Positions 1 through 6,405 of a stretch of 7,961 bases of DNA are shown here, in pieces. How positions within the stretch are numbered: position 1 is the first letter of the stretch; every line of letters starts with the position of its first letter. Origin of the DNA: CAYTNY01 sp964439215 (GTDB taxonomy: Bacteria > Oederibacteriota > PGYV01 > CAYTNY01); assembly GCA_964439215.1 (NCBI GenBank), contig CAYTNY010000093.1:1-7961 (forward strand), given 5' to 3'. The notes beneath the pieces were generated by a model, which had not been told where the DNA came from, did no database searches, and was given only the letters and a program-made list of their open reading frames with translations. A program made the position numbers and the translations under genes.

Positions 1-226
1 TTCAGCCGCTGCTTAACCCTCTCTATAAAATCCCCCTGCCCCCTTTAAGAAAAAGGGGTAAAAAAACAAAAGACCGCCTGTAACATACTTTATCCTCCCC
101 CATAGAGGTAGAGGGTATATTAATTCCCTCTCCTTCAACGAGCAAAGGATGAATGTCTGCATGCTTTACCGGTATTTACCTTATATATAATCAAAAAAAA
201 TACCGATAAAAAGATTAGGGAGAGAG
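1..226 (+). repeat. Dispersed repeat, copy 1 (direct repeat with 4994-5190)
   Basis: This stretch matches 4994-5190 in the same orientation. The first 18 bases (ttcagccgctgcttaacc) are identical to 4994-5011. After a divergent stretch (19-72 here, 5012-5040 there), positions 73-178 align without gaps to 5041-5146 with about 91 of 106 bases identical by hand count. Similarity fades after about 226. The copy contains several potential hairpins: CCCCTTT/AAAGGGG at 40-58, AAAGGATG/CATGCTTT at 144-167 with one mismatch, and CGGTATTT/AAATACCG at 170-205. No open reading frame of note lies here. The repeat may begin before the window, so its true left end is unknown. A structured intergenic repeat or a MITE-like element is the best description, and its mobility is not shown. 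Confidence 0.85.
40..58. other. Short hairpin within repeat copy 1
   Basis: CCCCTTT at 40-46 and AAAGGGG at 52-58 form a perfect 7-bp stem with a 5-base AAGAA loop. No T-run follows it on either strand: the plus side is followed by taaaaaaa and the minus side by a G-rich stretch. It is therefore not a convincing intrinsic terminator, although it could slow minus-strand transcripts reading out of the large gene. It occupies the place where copy 2 has a different, longer hairpin. Confidence 0.5.
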
Positions 227-229
227 TTA

Positions 230-280
230 TATTTCGATGTATTTCCGGATGATTTAGCTGCTGCAGTTTATTTTACAATT
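230..280 (+). repeat. Left arm of a 50-bp inverted repeat flanking the activase gene
   Basis: Positions 231-280 match the reverse complement of 4901-4950 at 46 of 50 bases by hand alignment. The first ten (atttcgatgt) and last ten (ttttacaatt) are identical, and the four differences are all transitions. One further base matches on the outer side (230 with 4951). The similarity falls off sharply beyond both edges. The arm lies about 160 bp past the stop codon of the large minus-strand gene. No obvious target-site duplication is seen just outside the pair. Confidence 0.85.
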
Positions 281-440
281 CCGCCATATACGCACTCAAA
301 GGAGTCAACACAATGCAGTTAAGCGCTTTTGGAAAGTATGAGGCCTTGGGTTTTTGTTTTTTTCGGGTGTATCAGCGGTTCTGTGCAGTTATACCGGCAT
401 AATCCGGAATAGGACATTTCTATTTTGCATATATAGGGCA
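281..440. other. Downstream flank of the activase gene, no gene seen
   Basis: This is the 3' flank of the large minus-strand gene, between its stop codon and the left inverted-repeat arm. An imperfect hairpin, TATACCGG/CCGGAATA with a 6-base loop (390-411, one mismatch), lies 30 bp past the stop. It has no following T-run on the minus strand, so it is at best a weak attenuator. A short AAGCGCTT palindrome is also present. I see no credible coding sequence, tRNA or promoter. The plus-strand open frame that begins here runs into the antisense of the large gene and is treated as spurious. Confidence 0.5.
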
Positions 441-3400
441 TTATCGCTTTACGGCCGCAGTGTTGCTTTTTGTTTCGGCGATATCAGGCGGAATTATTTT
501 TCCCTGTTTTTCTGCAACACGTTTTGCCTGCAGGCAGAAACTTTCAAATCTTGCTTCCAAAAGCTGCGGATAAGGGTTTCCGTCCGCTTCTATGGTAAGA
601 AACGGTATTCTGTCGCTCTCATTGAATCCATCTTCCAAATATTCTTTTCCGCCGGCCGCCAGGCAGGCTTCCATCTTGCTTTTCATATCCATATTATTTG
701 CGGCAAGCGCCTCTGTGAATCTTACCGGCATACAGGAAAACGGCCCGATATTAACAGCGCCCGCATGATGATTAAAAACATCTTTAAACACAATGCCCAG
801 GGTTATGCCGGGCTCGCCTTTCAGCGCCGGAGGAAGCAGGTGTTTTGAATATTTTATTATGCTTTCCATATCCATTTCTTCATATAAATACAGCCCGGAC
901 TTCTCCATAATCTTCTTTATCTTTTTGTCTATATGCTTTTGTATCTTTGACGACAAAAGAAAATCCACCCAACCCAGAAAATTATCATGTTCAGGCTCCT
1001 GAAGTTTTTCTTCTATCATATAATTCACATAATGCAGCCATTCCGTTATATGCCCTGTCTTCGCGATAAAGCCTTTATCCGCAAGCCTCTGCGCTATATC
1101 CCTGTTTGAAAACGCGTCGCGCCTTACAAATATTTCCCCCATAACAGGTACTGTGGGCGCTTTTTCAACCGGTATTTTTGTTTGTATTTTACTGAATACC
1201 GCGGCGCTTTCTTTTAACTGCCTGTATAAAGATTTCCCCGAAACCCCGGACACGGAATCCATTATTTTTTTATGCTCTTCATCAAGTATTCTCAGGCCCT
1301 CCCCGGCATCAATAGCTATTGTTCTTATGGCATTTCTTATATCATCGAGGATATCCCCGGCTACCAGCGCTTTCCACGCATTTATGGTAAAAGACGGGCC
1401 CAGCCCCGCGTATCCTTCTTCGCTCGCAAGCGAGATAAGAGCAACATCCTCAAGTTTTTTTTCCCTTATAAGCATATTCATATAAATATGATACTGGCCG
1501 AACCTGCAGTAACCGGCGGCTTTGGGCTGAAACACGACAAGCTTTTCTCCGGGTTTTTTATGGTGCTTTATATATTTCATCATTGAACCCAGGCATATTA
1601 TCATAGGCAGACACTCTTTCCCCGTGGTAACCGACCTGCCGAGCCGCAAAACCTCTTGGTCAGCCTTGGGCATGCCTTCCGCGTTTATTCCGACTCTTCT
1701 GAAAGCCGAAGCAAGCAGCGTGTTGGAAAGATCCCCCATTGAAGGAATTATCAGTTTTACCGAAGGATCCTTTATGTTTGTTTTCCTGCCTTTTGAATCC
1801 AGGTAAAACGCGCCTTTGCCGCTCATGATTATTTCAGCCTGCCTGAAAACATCATCCGCCTCCTTTTTATCATCTTTCTTAAGCTCCCTGAAATTTTTTA
1901 CAACATCCAGAAAAGCCTCCACCCTTGTATCAATTCCCGCATCAGCAGTATGTCCGTCTATTTCCAGCGTAAGCGATGGTTTTGTCCCCATGGTCCTTCT
2001 GAAATAAGTAACCAGCAGAGAATCAATCGCACACAGAAAATTTGTTATAAAAACACCGTAAAGCTGCGGATCGCGCGATACCGTCTGTGCGGCTTTTATT
2101 ATCTTCTGTCCCATTTCCCAGTGCATATAGCCTTCGTACAGTTCAGCCAGCGGTTCATCATCCGCGGAAATCATATCAAACGGAATTATTATATGGCCGC
2201 GTGATGAAAATTTTCTGGGTATGCCTTTATTTGTTTCGCCCGCAAACGCGTTGTGAGGATGTCCGAAAAGAACAACCGCGGTTTTCTCAGGATCCTTATG
2301 CAGTTCTTCCAGAAGTTTTTTTCCGGCTTCTTTCCTTTCTTTTCTCGCGTCCTTCTGCATTTTAACCGCTTTGTCAAAGGCATCCGCCCCTTCTTTGCCC
2401 GAAAAACCGATCTGTTCGGCAATATCCGAGAAAACTCCGCGGCCCGCTTCAAAGCCTTTTGAAAAGTTCAGGGTCGGAGTCAGTATTTTCGCGCCGTCAA
2501 CCTTGTCCCTGAAAGTCTGCCTCATCCACATTCCTTCGCCCTGCGTAAATATGCATGTTGCTGAAAATTCCTTGCGCTTTATTCCGTTGGGGACGTATAT
2601 TTCCTCAAGATGCGGCATAAAATAATAATCCGGTTTTTTATCGGCAAGATTATCAAACAGACCTATGGCAACCTGCGCGGGAAAACAAAAGGAAGTTGTC
2701 TGCATATCAAAAGCGTCTTCATTTACTTTATCCGGCAGAATTATTCTGCACCCTAAATTCGCGAAAAAATTATAATATAAAGGAAACATCCGGTGCACAA
2801 GAAGACTGCGGTTTATCCCCACAGCCGGCGCATTTTCCTTTACGGGCATTGGAGGCGCGTATTTTTCAAACATCAGCCTGTTTCTTTCCTTTACAAAATC
2901 AAGTTTCCCGGGATCAACATCCGCTTTAATTCTCATATTATAATATCTGCTGCAGGCCCCGCCGAAATTATATGTTTTTTCCTCTATTTTGATCCTGCTG
3001 ATGGAGCATTTCAAGTCGCATTTTTCTTTCCCGCCCGCGCATATAAATGACTTTTCTGCTTTTATCCGGCGGTGTATTATTTTTTCAATGTCAAAATCCC
3101 CTTCTTCGGCAAGTCCGAGATTGATTCTTTTTTTCAGCTCCAGGGCAACGCCAAACGCCCCCATAAGGCCCGGATCCGGCGGAACCACTATTTCTTTATT
3201 CAGAATCAGAGCCATTGCAAGCGGTACAGCCCTGTTATAGCATACGCCGCCCTGCATAAAAATTTTTCCGCCTACGGGCCTGTGTCCTTTTACCCTGTTT
3301 GCGTAATTAAAGCATATGGAATAAACCAGACCCGCAAGAATATCGTTTTTTCCGATCCCTTCGTGGGATGCGTTTTTGATATCCGAAGAAATGAACGCCG

Positions 3401-4802
3401 CGCACTGGTCAGAAAAGTTCGGCGGATTTCCGCCTTTTACGGCCAGGTCCGCGATCTCTTTATAGTCCACATTAAAAGACTCATACGCTGCTTCTTCTAA
3501 AAAAGAGCCTGTCCCCGCGGAACAGGCTTCATTCATCGCGTAATCCGAAGCCACAGAATTTGTAAGATGCGTATACTTTGCGTCCTGCCCGCCTATCTCA
3601 AAAATAGTATCAACTTCAGGGTCAAAATGCACGGCTGCCGCGGCATGAGCTATTATCTCGTTTATGACTCCGTCTGTCAGAGAATACAGGGCAGCTATCC
3701 TGCGCCCCGAACCCGTAACTCCGATTCCTGTCACACGGACATCCATACCGTCAAGTTCATCCAGTATATGATAATAACACTGCCTGGAAGCTTCAATCGG
3801 ATTTCCGTTGGTTCTCAGATAAACAGAAGAAAGAACTTTATCGTCCGATACCCTGAGCAAAACAGCTTTTGTTGTTGTGGAGCCCACATCAAGCCCTATT
3901 ATGCATTTATCGCCCGATACCGCAATGCCTTTTTCAGCTTTGCTGAATTTAACCAGTTTTTCACCATCTTTCAGAGGCGGCAGCGCCGCGAATGACGAAT
4001 GGTCGCTGTTAAAGTAATTTTCCGGAAGCGCCACGCCCTTTTCAAATCCGGCAAGCGCGGCTCCCAGCGCTTCAAAATAAGGCGCCTCTTCGGGAATATC
4101 AATATGTTTCAGGGACTTTTTCACGTGGGACATAACAACACGGTTCAGGGATGTTCCGCCGACAACCATAATTCTTTCATGCGGTATTTTTATTATGAGT
4201 TCCGTTATCTTGTCCCCTATCATCCTGCATAATCCCGCGGTCACATCCGAAACAGGCACCCCTTTGTTCAGTGCGTGCGTGCAGTCGGATTTGCAGAAAA
4301 CAGAGCACCTGCCCGATACCTGATAAACCGTGCCTTTTTCCGCGGCATCTATAGCCTCATGTATTCCCAGGTTCATTCTCTTGATCTGCTGAAGAAAAAA
4401 CTCTCCCGTGCCTGAGGCGCATTTATTGCCTGTTGATATTCCCGCCACTTTATGGCCGGAATCAAGGCGGTAAACCATAAATGTTTCTCCGCCCGCGGAT
4501 ACAAGCGCGTCATATTTCTGTTTCCTGTTCCTGTTTACATATTCAAGGGCATATTCCGAGGCTTCCGGTTCGGTGATTGACGGAACCGCCACAAAATCCC
4601 TGAAACTTCTCCCAGTAACCATAATATTTCCGTCTTTAGGTCCGATCACATCCATAACAGCGGCAAACTCATCTTTGGGATTGCCTTCGTGGTGTCTGCG
4701 TATTATTTTCTCAACCGTAATATTGTTATTTTCTTTTTTCAGTTTTACCGCGCTTATGGTGGAAGCGCCGAGACATACTCCAATGGAATAATCAGCATTC
4801 AT
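441..4802 (-). CDS. Giant 2-hydroxyacyl-CoA dehydratase activase-type Fe-S ATPase (tandem ASKHA + DUF2229 + HgdB-like)
   Basis: The 1453-aa protein belongs to the BadF/BadG/BcrA/BcrD ATPase (CoA-enzyme activase) superfamily. In characterised members such as HgdC, ATP hydrolysis drives low-potential electron transfer from a bridging [4Fe-4S] cluster to a dehydratase or reductase partner. The first ASKHA domain (about 5-258) has CASGTG with Cys128, Cys166, and the MVVGGTSLN motif. The second (about 300-560) has LDVGSTTTKAV, EIGGQDAKY, CSAGTG with Cys427, Cys467, and the FMQGGVCYN motif. A Cys-rich segment (Cys588, 595, 599, 617) follows. A DUF2229-like region (about 659-880) contains VGINRSLLVHRMFP and TTSFCFPAQ. 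The HgdB-like C-terminal half (about 1015-1425) contains GKECLP, GYCRFGQY, NIGPFSCMP and EADGNPYPQLLEARFE. The length suits the known ~1400-aa fusions. The start at 4802 is preferred over an upstream ATG at 4895 because an AGGA site lies 9 bases before it and a promoter lies between the two. The gene appears monocistronic. The substrate is unknown. A cytoplasmic location is inferred, as no signal peptide is seen. The first ASKHA domain lacks acidic nucleotide-site residues. Confidence 0.93.
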   Translation of the reverse strand: MNADYSIGVCLGASTISAVKLKKENNNITVEKIIRRHHEGNPKDEFAAVMDVIGPKDGNIMVTGRSFRDFVAVPSITEPEASEYALEYVNRNRKQKYDALVSAGGETFMVYRLDSGHKVAGISTGNKCASGTGEFFLQQIKRMNLGIHEAIDAAEKGTVYQVSGRCSVFCKSDCTHALNKGVPVSDVTAGLCRMIGDKITELIIKIPHERIMVVGGTSLNRVVMSHVKKSLKHIDIPEEAPYFEALGAALAGFEKGVALPENYFNSDHSSFAALPPLKDGEKLVKFSKAEKGIAVSGDKCIIGLDVGSTTTKAVLLRVSDDKVLSSVYLRTNGNPIEASRQCYYHILDELDGMDVRVTGIGVTGSGRRIAALYSLTDGVINEIIAHAAAAVHFDPEVDTIFEIGGQDAKYTHLTNSVASDYAMNEACSAGTGSFLEEAAYESFNVDYKEIADLAVKGGNPPNFSDQCAAFISSDIKNASHEGIGKNDILAGLVYSICFNYANRVKGHRPVGGKIFMQGGVCYNRAVPLAMALILNKEIVVPPDPGLMGAFGVALELKKRINLGLAEEGDFDIEKIIHRRIKAEKSFICAGGKEKCDLKCSISRIKIEEKTYNFGGACSRYYNMRIKADVDPGKLDFVKERNRLMFEKYAPPMPVKENAPAVGINRSLLVHRMFPLYYNFFANLGCRIILPDKVNEDAFDMQTTSFCFPAQVAIGLFDNLADKKPDYYFMPHLEEIYVPNGIKRKEFSATCIFTQGEGMWMRQTFRDKVDGAKILTPTLNFSKGFEAGRGVFSDIAEQIGFSGKEGADAFDKAVKMQKDARKERKEAGKKLLEELHKDPEKTAVVLFGHPHNAFAGETNKGIPRKFSSRGHIIIPFDMISADDEPLAELYEGYMHWEMGQKIIKAAQTVSRDPQLYGVFITNFLCAIDSLLVTYFRRTMGTKPSLTLEIDGHTADAGIDTRVEAFLDVVKNFRELKKDDKKEADDVFRQAEIIMSGKGAFYLDSKGRKTNIKDPSVKLIIPSMGDLSNTLLASAFRRVGINAEGMPKADQEVLRLGRSVTTGKECLPMIICLGSMMKYIKHHKKPGEKLVVFQPKAAGYCRFGQYHIYMNMLIREKKLEDVALISLASEEGYAGLGPSFTINAWKALVAGDILDDIRNAIRTIAIDAGEGLRILDEEHKKIMDSVSGVSGKSLYRQLKESAAVFSKIQTKIPVEKAPTVPVMGEIFVRRDAFSNRDIAQRLADKGFIAKTGHITEWLHYVNYMIEEKLQEPEHDNFLGWVDFLLSSKIQKHIDKKIKKIMEKSGLYLYEEMDMESIIKYSKHLLPPALKGEPGITLGIVFKDVFNHHAGAVNIGPFSCMPVRFTEALAANNMDMKSKMEACLAAGGKEYLEDGFNESDRIPFLTIEADGNPYPQLLEARFESFCLQAKRVAEKQGKIIPPDIAETKSNTAAVKR

Positions 4803-4811
4803 TGCAAAACA

Positions 4812-4817
4812 TCCTTT
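4812..4817 (-). promoter_or_regulatory. Ribosome binding site that fixes the activase start
   Basis: On the minus strand this reads AAAGGA, with the AGGA core ending 9 bases before the ATG at 4802. Neither in-frame upstream ATG (4895 or 4838) is a better start. The codons upstream of 4802 encode an AT-rich, non-family sequence, while conserved domain sequence begins within a few residues of 4802. Confidence 0.7.
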
Positions 4818-4841
4818 CACAGCGTATATTTTTAGCATATT

Positions 4842-4870
4842 ACTATAACTATTTTTAAATAATAAATCAA
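4842..4870 (-). promoter_or_regulatory. Sigma70-like promoter of the activase gene
   Basis: On the minus strand a -35-like TTGATT (4865-4870) is followed, after exactly 17 bases, by a -10-like TATAGT (4842-4847). They match the consensus at 4/6 and 5/6. Transcription would begin near 4834-4836, giving a leader of about 30 bases before the ATG at 4802. The promoter sits between the coding start and the right inverted-repeat arm, so the gene and its promoter are both inside the inverted-repeat pair. A second TATGCT hexamer slightly downstream is an alternative -10. Confidence 0.6.
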
Positions 4871-4900
4871 AGGAAATATAAAACAAAAAGATCAAAGCAG

Positions 4901-4951
4901 AATTGTAAAATGAATTGCAGCAGCTAAATTATCCGAAAATACATCGAAATA
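4901..4951 (-). repeat. Right arm of the 50-bp inverted repeat flanking the activase gene
   Basis: This is the inverted partner of 230-280, with 46 of 50 core bases matching by hand alignment and identical ten-base ends. It lies about 30 bp upstream of the activase -35 element and 43 bp before the second direct-repeat copy. The sequence just outside (acagcccg) does not repeat the sequence just outside the left arm (gagttat), so no target duplication is apparent. Confidence 0.85.
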
Positions 4952-4993
4952 CAGCCCGTTTCCTGTTTAATCGTCAAATTATATCATACAGTA

Positions 4994-5190
4994 TTCAGCC
5001 GCTGCTTAACCCCCTCCAAGAGTATGTAACAGGCCGAAAGACTGCCTGTAACATACTCTATCCTCCCCCATAGAGGTGGAGGGGATACTAATTCCCTCTC
5101 CCTCGAGGCGCAAAGGATGAATACTTTCATGCTTTGCCGGTGTTTACTATAAATATAATCATAAAAATACCGAAAAAAACTCAGAGAGAA
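4994..5190 (+). repeat. Dispersed repeat, copy 2 (direct repeat with 1-226)
   Basis: This is the second copy of the repeat seen at 1-226, in the same orientation, with the identical 18-base beginning at 4994-5011. Potential hairpins are a 14-base stem at 5021-5057, CAAAGGATGA/TCATGCTTTG at 5111-5136 with one mismatch, and CGGTGTTT/AAATACCG at 5138-5172. The last keeps pairing through a G-U where copy 1 has A-U, on the plus-strand RNA. Together with the right inverted-repeat arm it fills much of the 600-bp gene-free stretch between the divergent genes at 4802 and 5418. I see no coding sequence in it. Confidence 0.85.
5021..5057. other. Long hairpin in repeat copy 2
   Basis: AGTATGTAACAGGC (5021-5034) and GCCTGTAACATACT (5044-5057) form a 14-base stem with a single central A-A mismatch and a 9-base loop (cgaaagact). 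The right arm is also conserved exactly in copy 1 (76-89), but the left arm is not. There the neighbouring sequence forms a different G/C hairpin at 40-58. No T-run follows, so a terminator role is not supported. Confidence 0.7.
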
Positions 5191-5417
5191 GGTGGTACCC
5201 TGTAGAAAATATAAATCATTGTATGAATTAAATGTTCCGGTATGTGCAAAAAAACTTTGATTCTATGAAGTGTTGCAATAAAACTTGCAAACTATAATTC
5301 TGAGCCGCAGGGCCGGAAATTCATATGTTTAAATATGAAATTCATGTTATGATGCGTTAGATACAGGATTTGCGGTGCACATCATCAGCCGCCGGATAAA
5401 ACAAAAAAAGGTATAAA
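5191..5417. other. Upstream region of the membrane-protein gene, no gene seen
   Basis: This non-coding stretch lies between the dispersed repeat and the plus-strand gene at 5418. It is AT-rich. It contains two TTGCAA hexamers 12 bases apart (5273-5278 and 5285-5290) and a perfect TATAAT at 5293-5298 with no well-spaced -35 element. A cluster of direct and inverted repeats follows further downstream. A modest ribosome binding site, AAAAGG at 5406-5411, lies 6 bases before the ATG at 5418. I see no small gene. Confidence 0.5.
5316..5353 (+). promoter_or_regulatory. Operator-like repeat cluster with a possible -10 element
   Basis: GAAATTCAT occurs at 5316-5324 and again at 5337-5345, exactly 21 bp apart, which is two helical turns on the same DNA face. 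Overlapping these is a perfect inverted repeat, TTCATAT (5320-5326) and ATATGAA (5333-5339), with a 6-bp spacer. Three bases after the second direct repeat comes TATGAT (5348-5353), a plausible -10 without a good -35. The arrangement would suit a promoter that needs an activator, or one blocked by a repressor, driving the gene at 5418. The regulator is unknown and the assignment is inference. Confidence 0.35.
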
Positions 5418-5984
5418 ATGCGGGAACATATCACGAACAGAATAACAGTAAATAAAAAACCGGAGACCATTGATATATATATCCGGTCCCATAATTCGCT
5501 GCTGAATGCTTTTATTCTTCTGTTTATTATGAATTTCTTCATTACGCTCCTTATCGGCGCGTTTATGGCCGCGGAGCATCTGGCGTTTATATTCAACTCC
5601 ACGCTCGGGGCGGAAAACTGGGTATATACCGTGCTGAAAATTTATGCCGTATTTGCGGTTCTGGTAACAGGAAGAACGTTTTTATGGACCCTTTCGGGAG
5701 GAGAATATATACAGCTGACCCCGGATGCTTTTATATACAAAAAATATATTCTGCGCGCCGGGAAAACAGTTTTTATAAAAAAAGACTCCCTGGAAAAAGT
5801 TTTAACTGAAAATTATTTTTCGCAGAAAGACATTCTTGAAAGACTGAAATCAGAGATCCCCGGCAAGGCGGATACCATAAAAATACAGCATACCGGGGGC
5901 GCGTTGAATTTCGGGATTTTTCTTTCCGTGCACGAAGCGGATGTGGTTGAAAAAACAATAAAGAATTATTATAAAATGAAATAA
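5418..5984 (+). CDS. Two-pass membrane protein with a possible PH-like cytoplasmic domain
   Basis: I do not recognise this 188-aa protein by name. Two hydrophobic segments of membrane-spanning length are visible, about residues 27-52 (rich in F, I, L) and 68-91. They are followed by a soluble C-terminal region of about 95 residues. That region begins GGEYIQLTPDAFIYKK, alternates short beta-like runs, and ends NFGIFLSVHEADVVEKTIKNYY. This layout resembles small bacterial membrane proteins with a PH-like (bPH) domain after a transmembrane hairpin, but that is inference. The N-terminal 26 residues are polar and charged. A ribosome binding site, AAAAGG, lies 6 bases before the ATG. The gene stands alone on the plus strand, divergent from the activase gene and convergent with the helical-bundle gene, with only 23 bases between stop codons and no clear shared terminator. 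Its function is unknown. Confidence 0.8.
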   Translation: MREHITNRITVNKKPETIDIYIRSHNSLLNAFILLFIMNFFITLLIGAFMAAEHLAFIFNSTLGAENWVYTVLKIYAVFAVLVTGRTFLWTLSGGEYIQLTPDAFIYKKYILRAGKTVFIKKDSLEKVLTENYFSQKDILERLKSEIPGKADTIKIQHTGGALNFGIFLSVHEADVVEKTIKNYYKMK

Positions 5985-6007
5985 CGGGTGAACTGAATTT
6001 CAGCGGC

Positions 6008-6388
6008 TTACTGTTTTTCTCCGTTAGTTCTGCCCAGAGCTTCTTCTTTAATGCTTTCAAGCAGCTGCTGAATTTCCCGGGAAAGATTTAATATCATGTA
6101 AAACCCCTGCCTGCTTACAACATTGTTTTCAAGAGCAAGACAAAGGTTCCATTTTACTTCCTGCATAAATTGTTCCGCGTTTCTTATCGTATTCAAGGGT
6201 TCGCTTCTTTTTGAACTTAAAAAACCGTCCATGAGCCCTTCCATCATTACAAACGAATATCTGCGCAGCTGCTGCGTGCTCTCATCCGCGGATTTCCCGG
6301 AAGAATCATCCGTTAATATATATATGCTGTCAACAAATCTTCTTGCAAGGGTAATTGTTTTTACCTGTGCGCTGTCTGTATTTCCCAT
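6008..6388 (-). CDS. Small helical protein, likely four-helix bundle (S23/bAvd-like)
   Basis: The 126-aa protein appears almost entirely alpha-helical. It has no signal peptide or membrane segment. The run LRRYSFVMMEGLMDGF (41-56) sits where the 23S rRNA intervening-sequence (S23) and bAvd-type four-helix proteins have their RR..A..I..NIAEGF-like motif. The following segments (66-88 and 94-114, ending SREIQQLLESI) match the expected third and fourth helices. Such proteins form oligomeric barrels, and the bAvd members bind nucleic acid in diversity-generating retroelements. No reverse transcriptase, template or variable repeat is visible here, so this is an orphan and its role is unknown. The ATG at 6388 is supported by a strong GGAGGT a few bases upstream. 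A palindrome just before that site suggests regulation. The neighbouring lipoprotein gene ends 210 bp upstream, so this gene may have its own promoter. The residue-level match is loose. Confidence 0.7.
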   Translation of the reverse strand: MGNTDSAQVKTITLARRFVDSIYILTDDSSGKSADESTQQLRRYSFVMMEGLMDGFLSSKRSEPLNTIRNAEQFMQEVKWNLCLALENNVVSRQGFYMILNLSREIQQLLESIKEEALGRTNGEKQ

Positions 6389-6390
6389 TA

Positions 6391-6398
6391 TTACCTCC
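6391..6398 (-). promoter_or_regulatory. Strong ribosome binding site of the helical-bundle gene
   Basis: On the minus strand GGAGGT is followed by a few A/T-rich bases (AATA) and then the ATG at 6388. This is the closest match to the Shine-Dalgarno consensus in the window and supports this start codon over any other. Confidence 0.75.
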
Positions 6399-6405
6399 GG
6401 TAATT

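Noticed and set aside
354..848. Plus-strand open frame of 164 codons over the 3' end of the activase gene
   Set aside because: It is mostly antisense to conserved C-terminal activase sequence and has no recognisable protein features.
4803..4895. Upstream in-frame ATG at 4895 giving a 1484-aa activase
   Set aside because: The extra 31 residues are AT-rich and unlike the family, have no ribosome binding site, and would start upstream of the likely promoter at 4842-4870.
230..4951. A complete insertion sequence or transposon
   Set aside because: There are terminal inverted repeats, but no transposase is encoded and no target-site duplication is evident, so only a possible non-autonomous cassette is claimed.
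5357..5602. Minus-strand open frames over the start of the membrane-protein gene
   Set aside because: They are shadows of the plus-strand gene, which has a better ribosome binding site, two clear hydrophobic segments and a coherent C-terminal domain.
5985..6007. A shared bidirectional terminator between the convergent genes
   Set aside because: Only a CTGAA-T-TTCAG inverted repeat with a one-base centre is present, too small to form a stable hairpin.
6008..6388. A diversity-generating retroelement, suggested by the bAvd-like protein
   Set aside because: No reverse transcriptase and no template/variable repeat pair were seen. The inverted and direct repeats of the window lie far away and flank a different gene.
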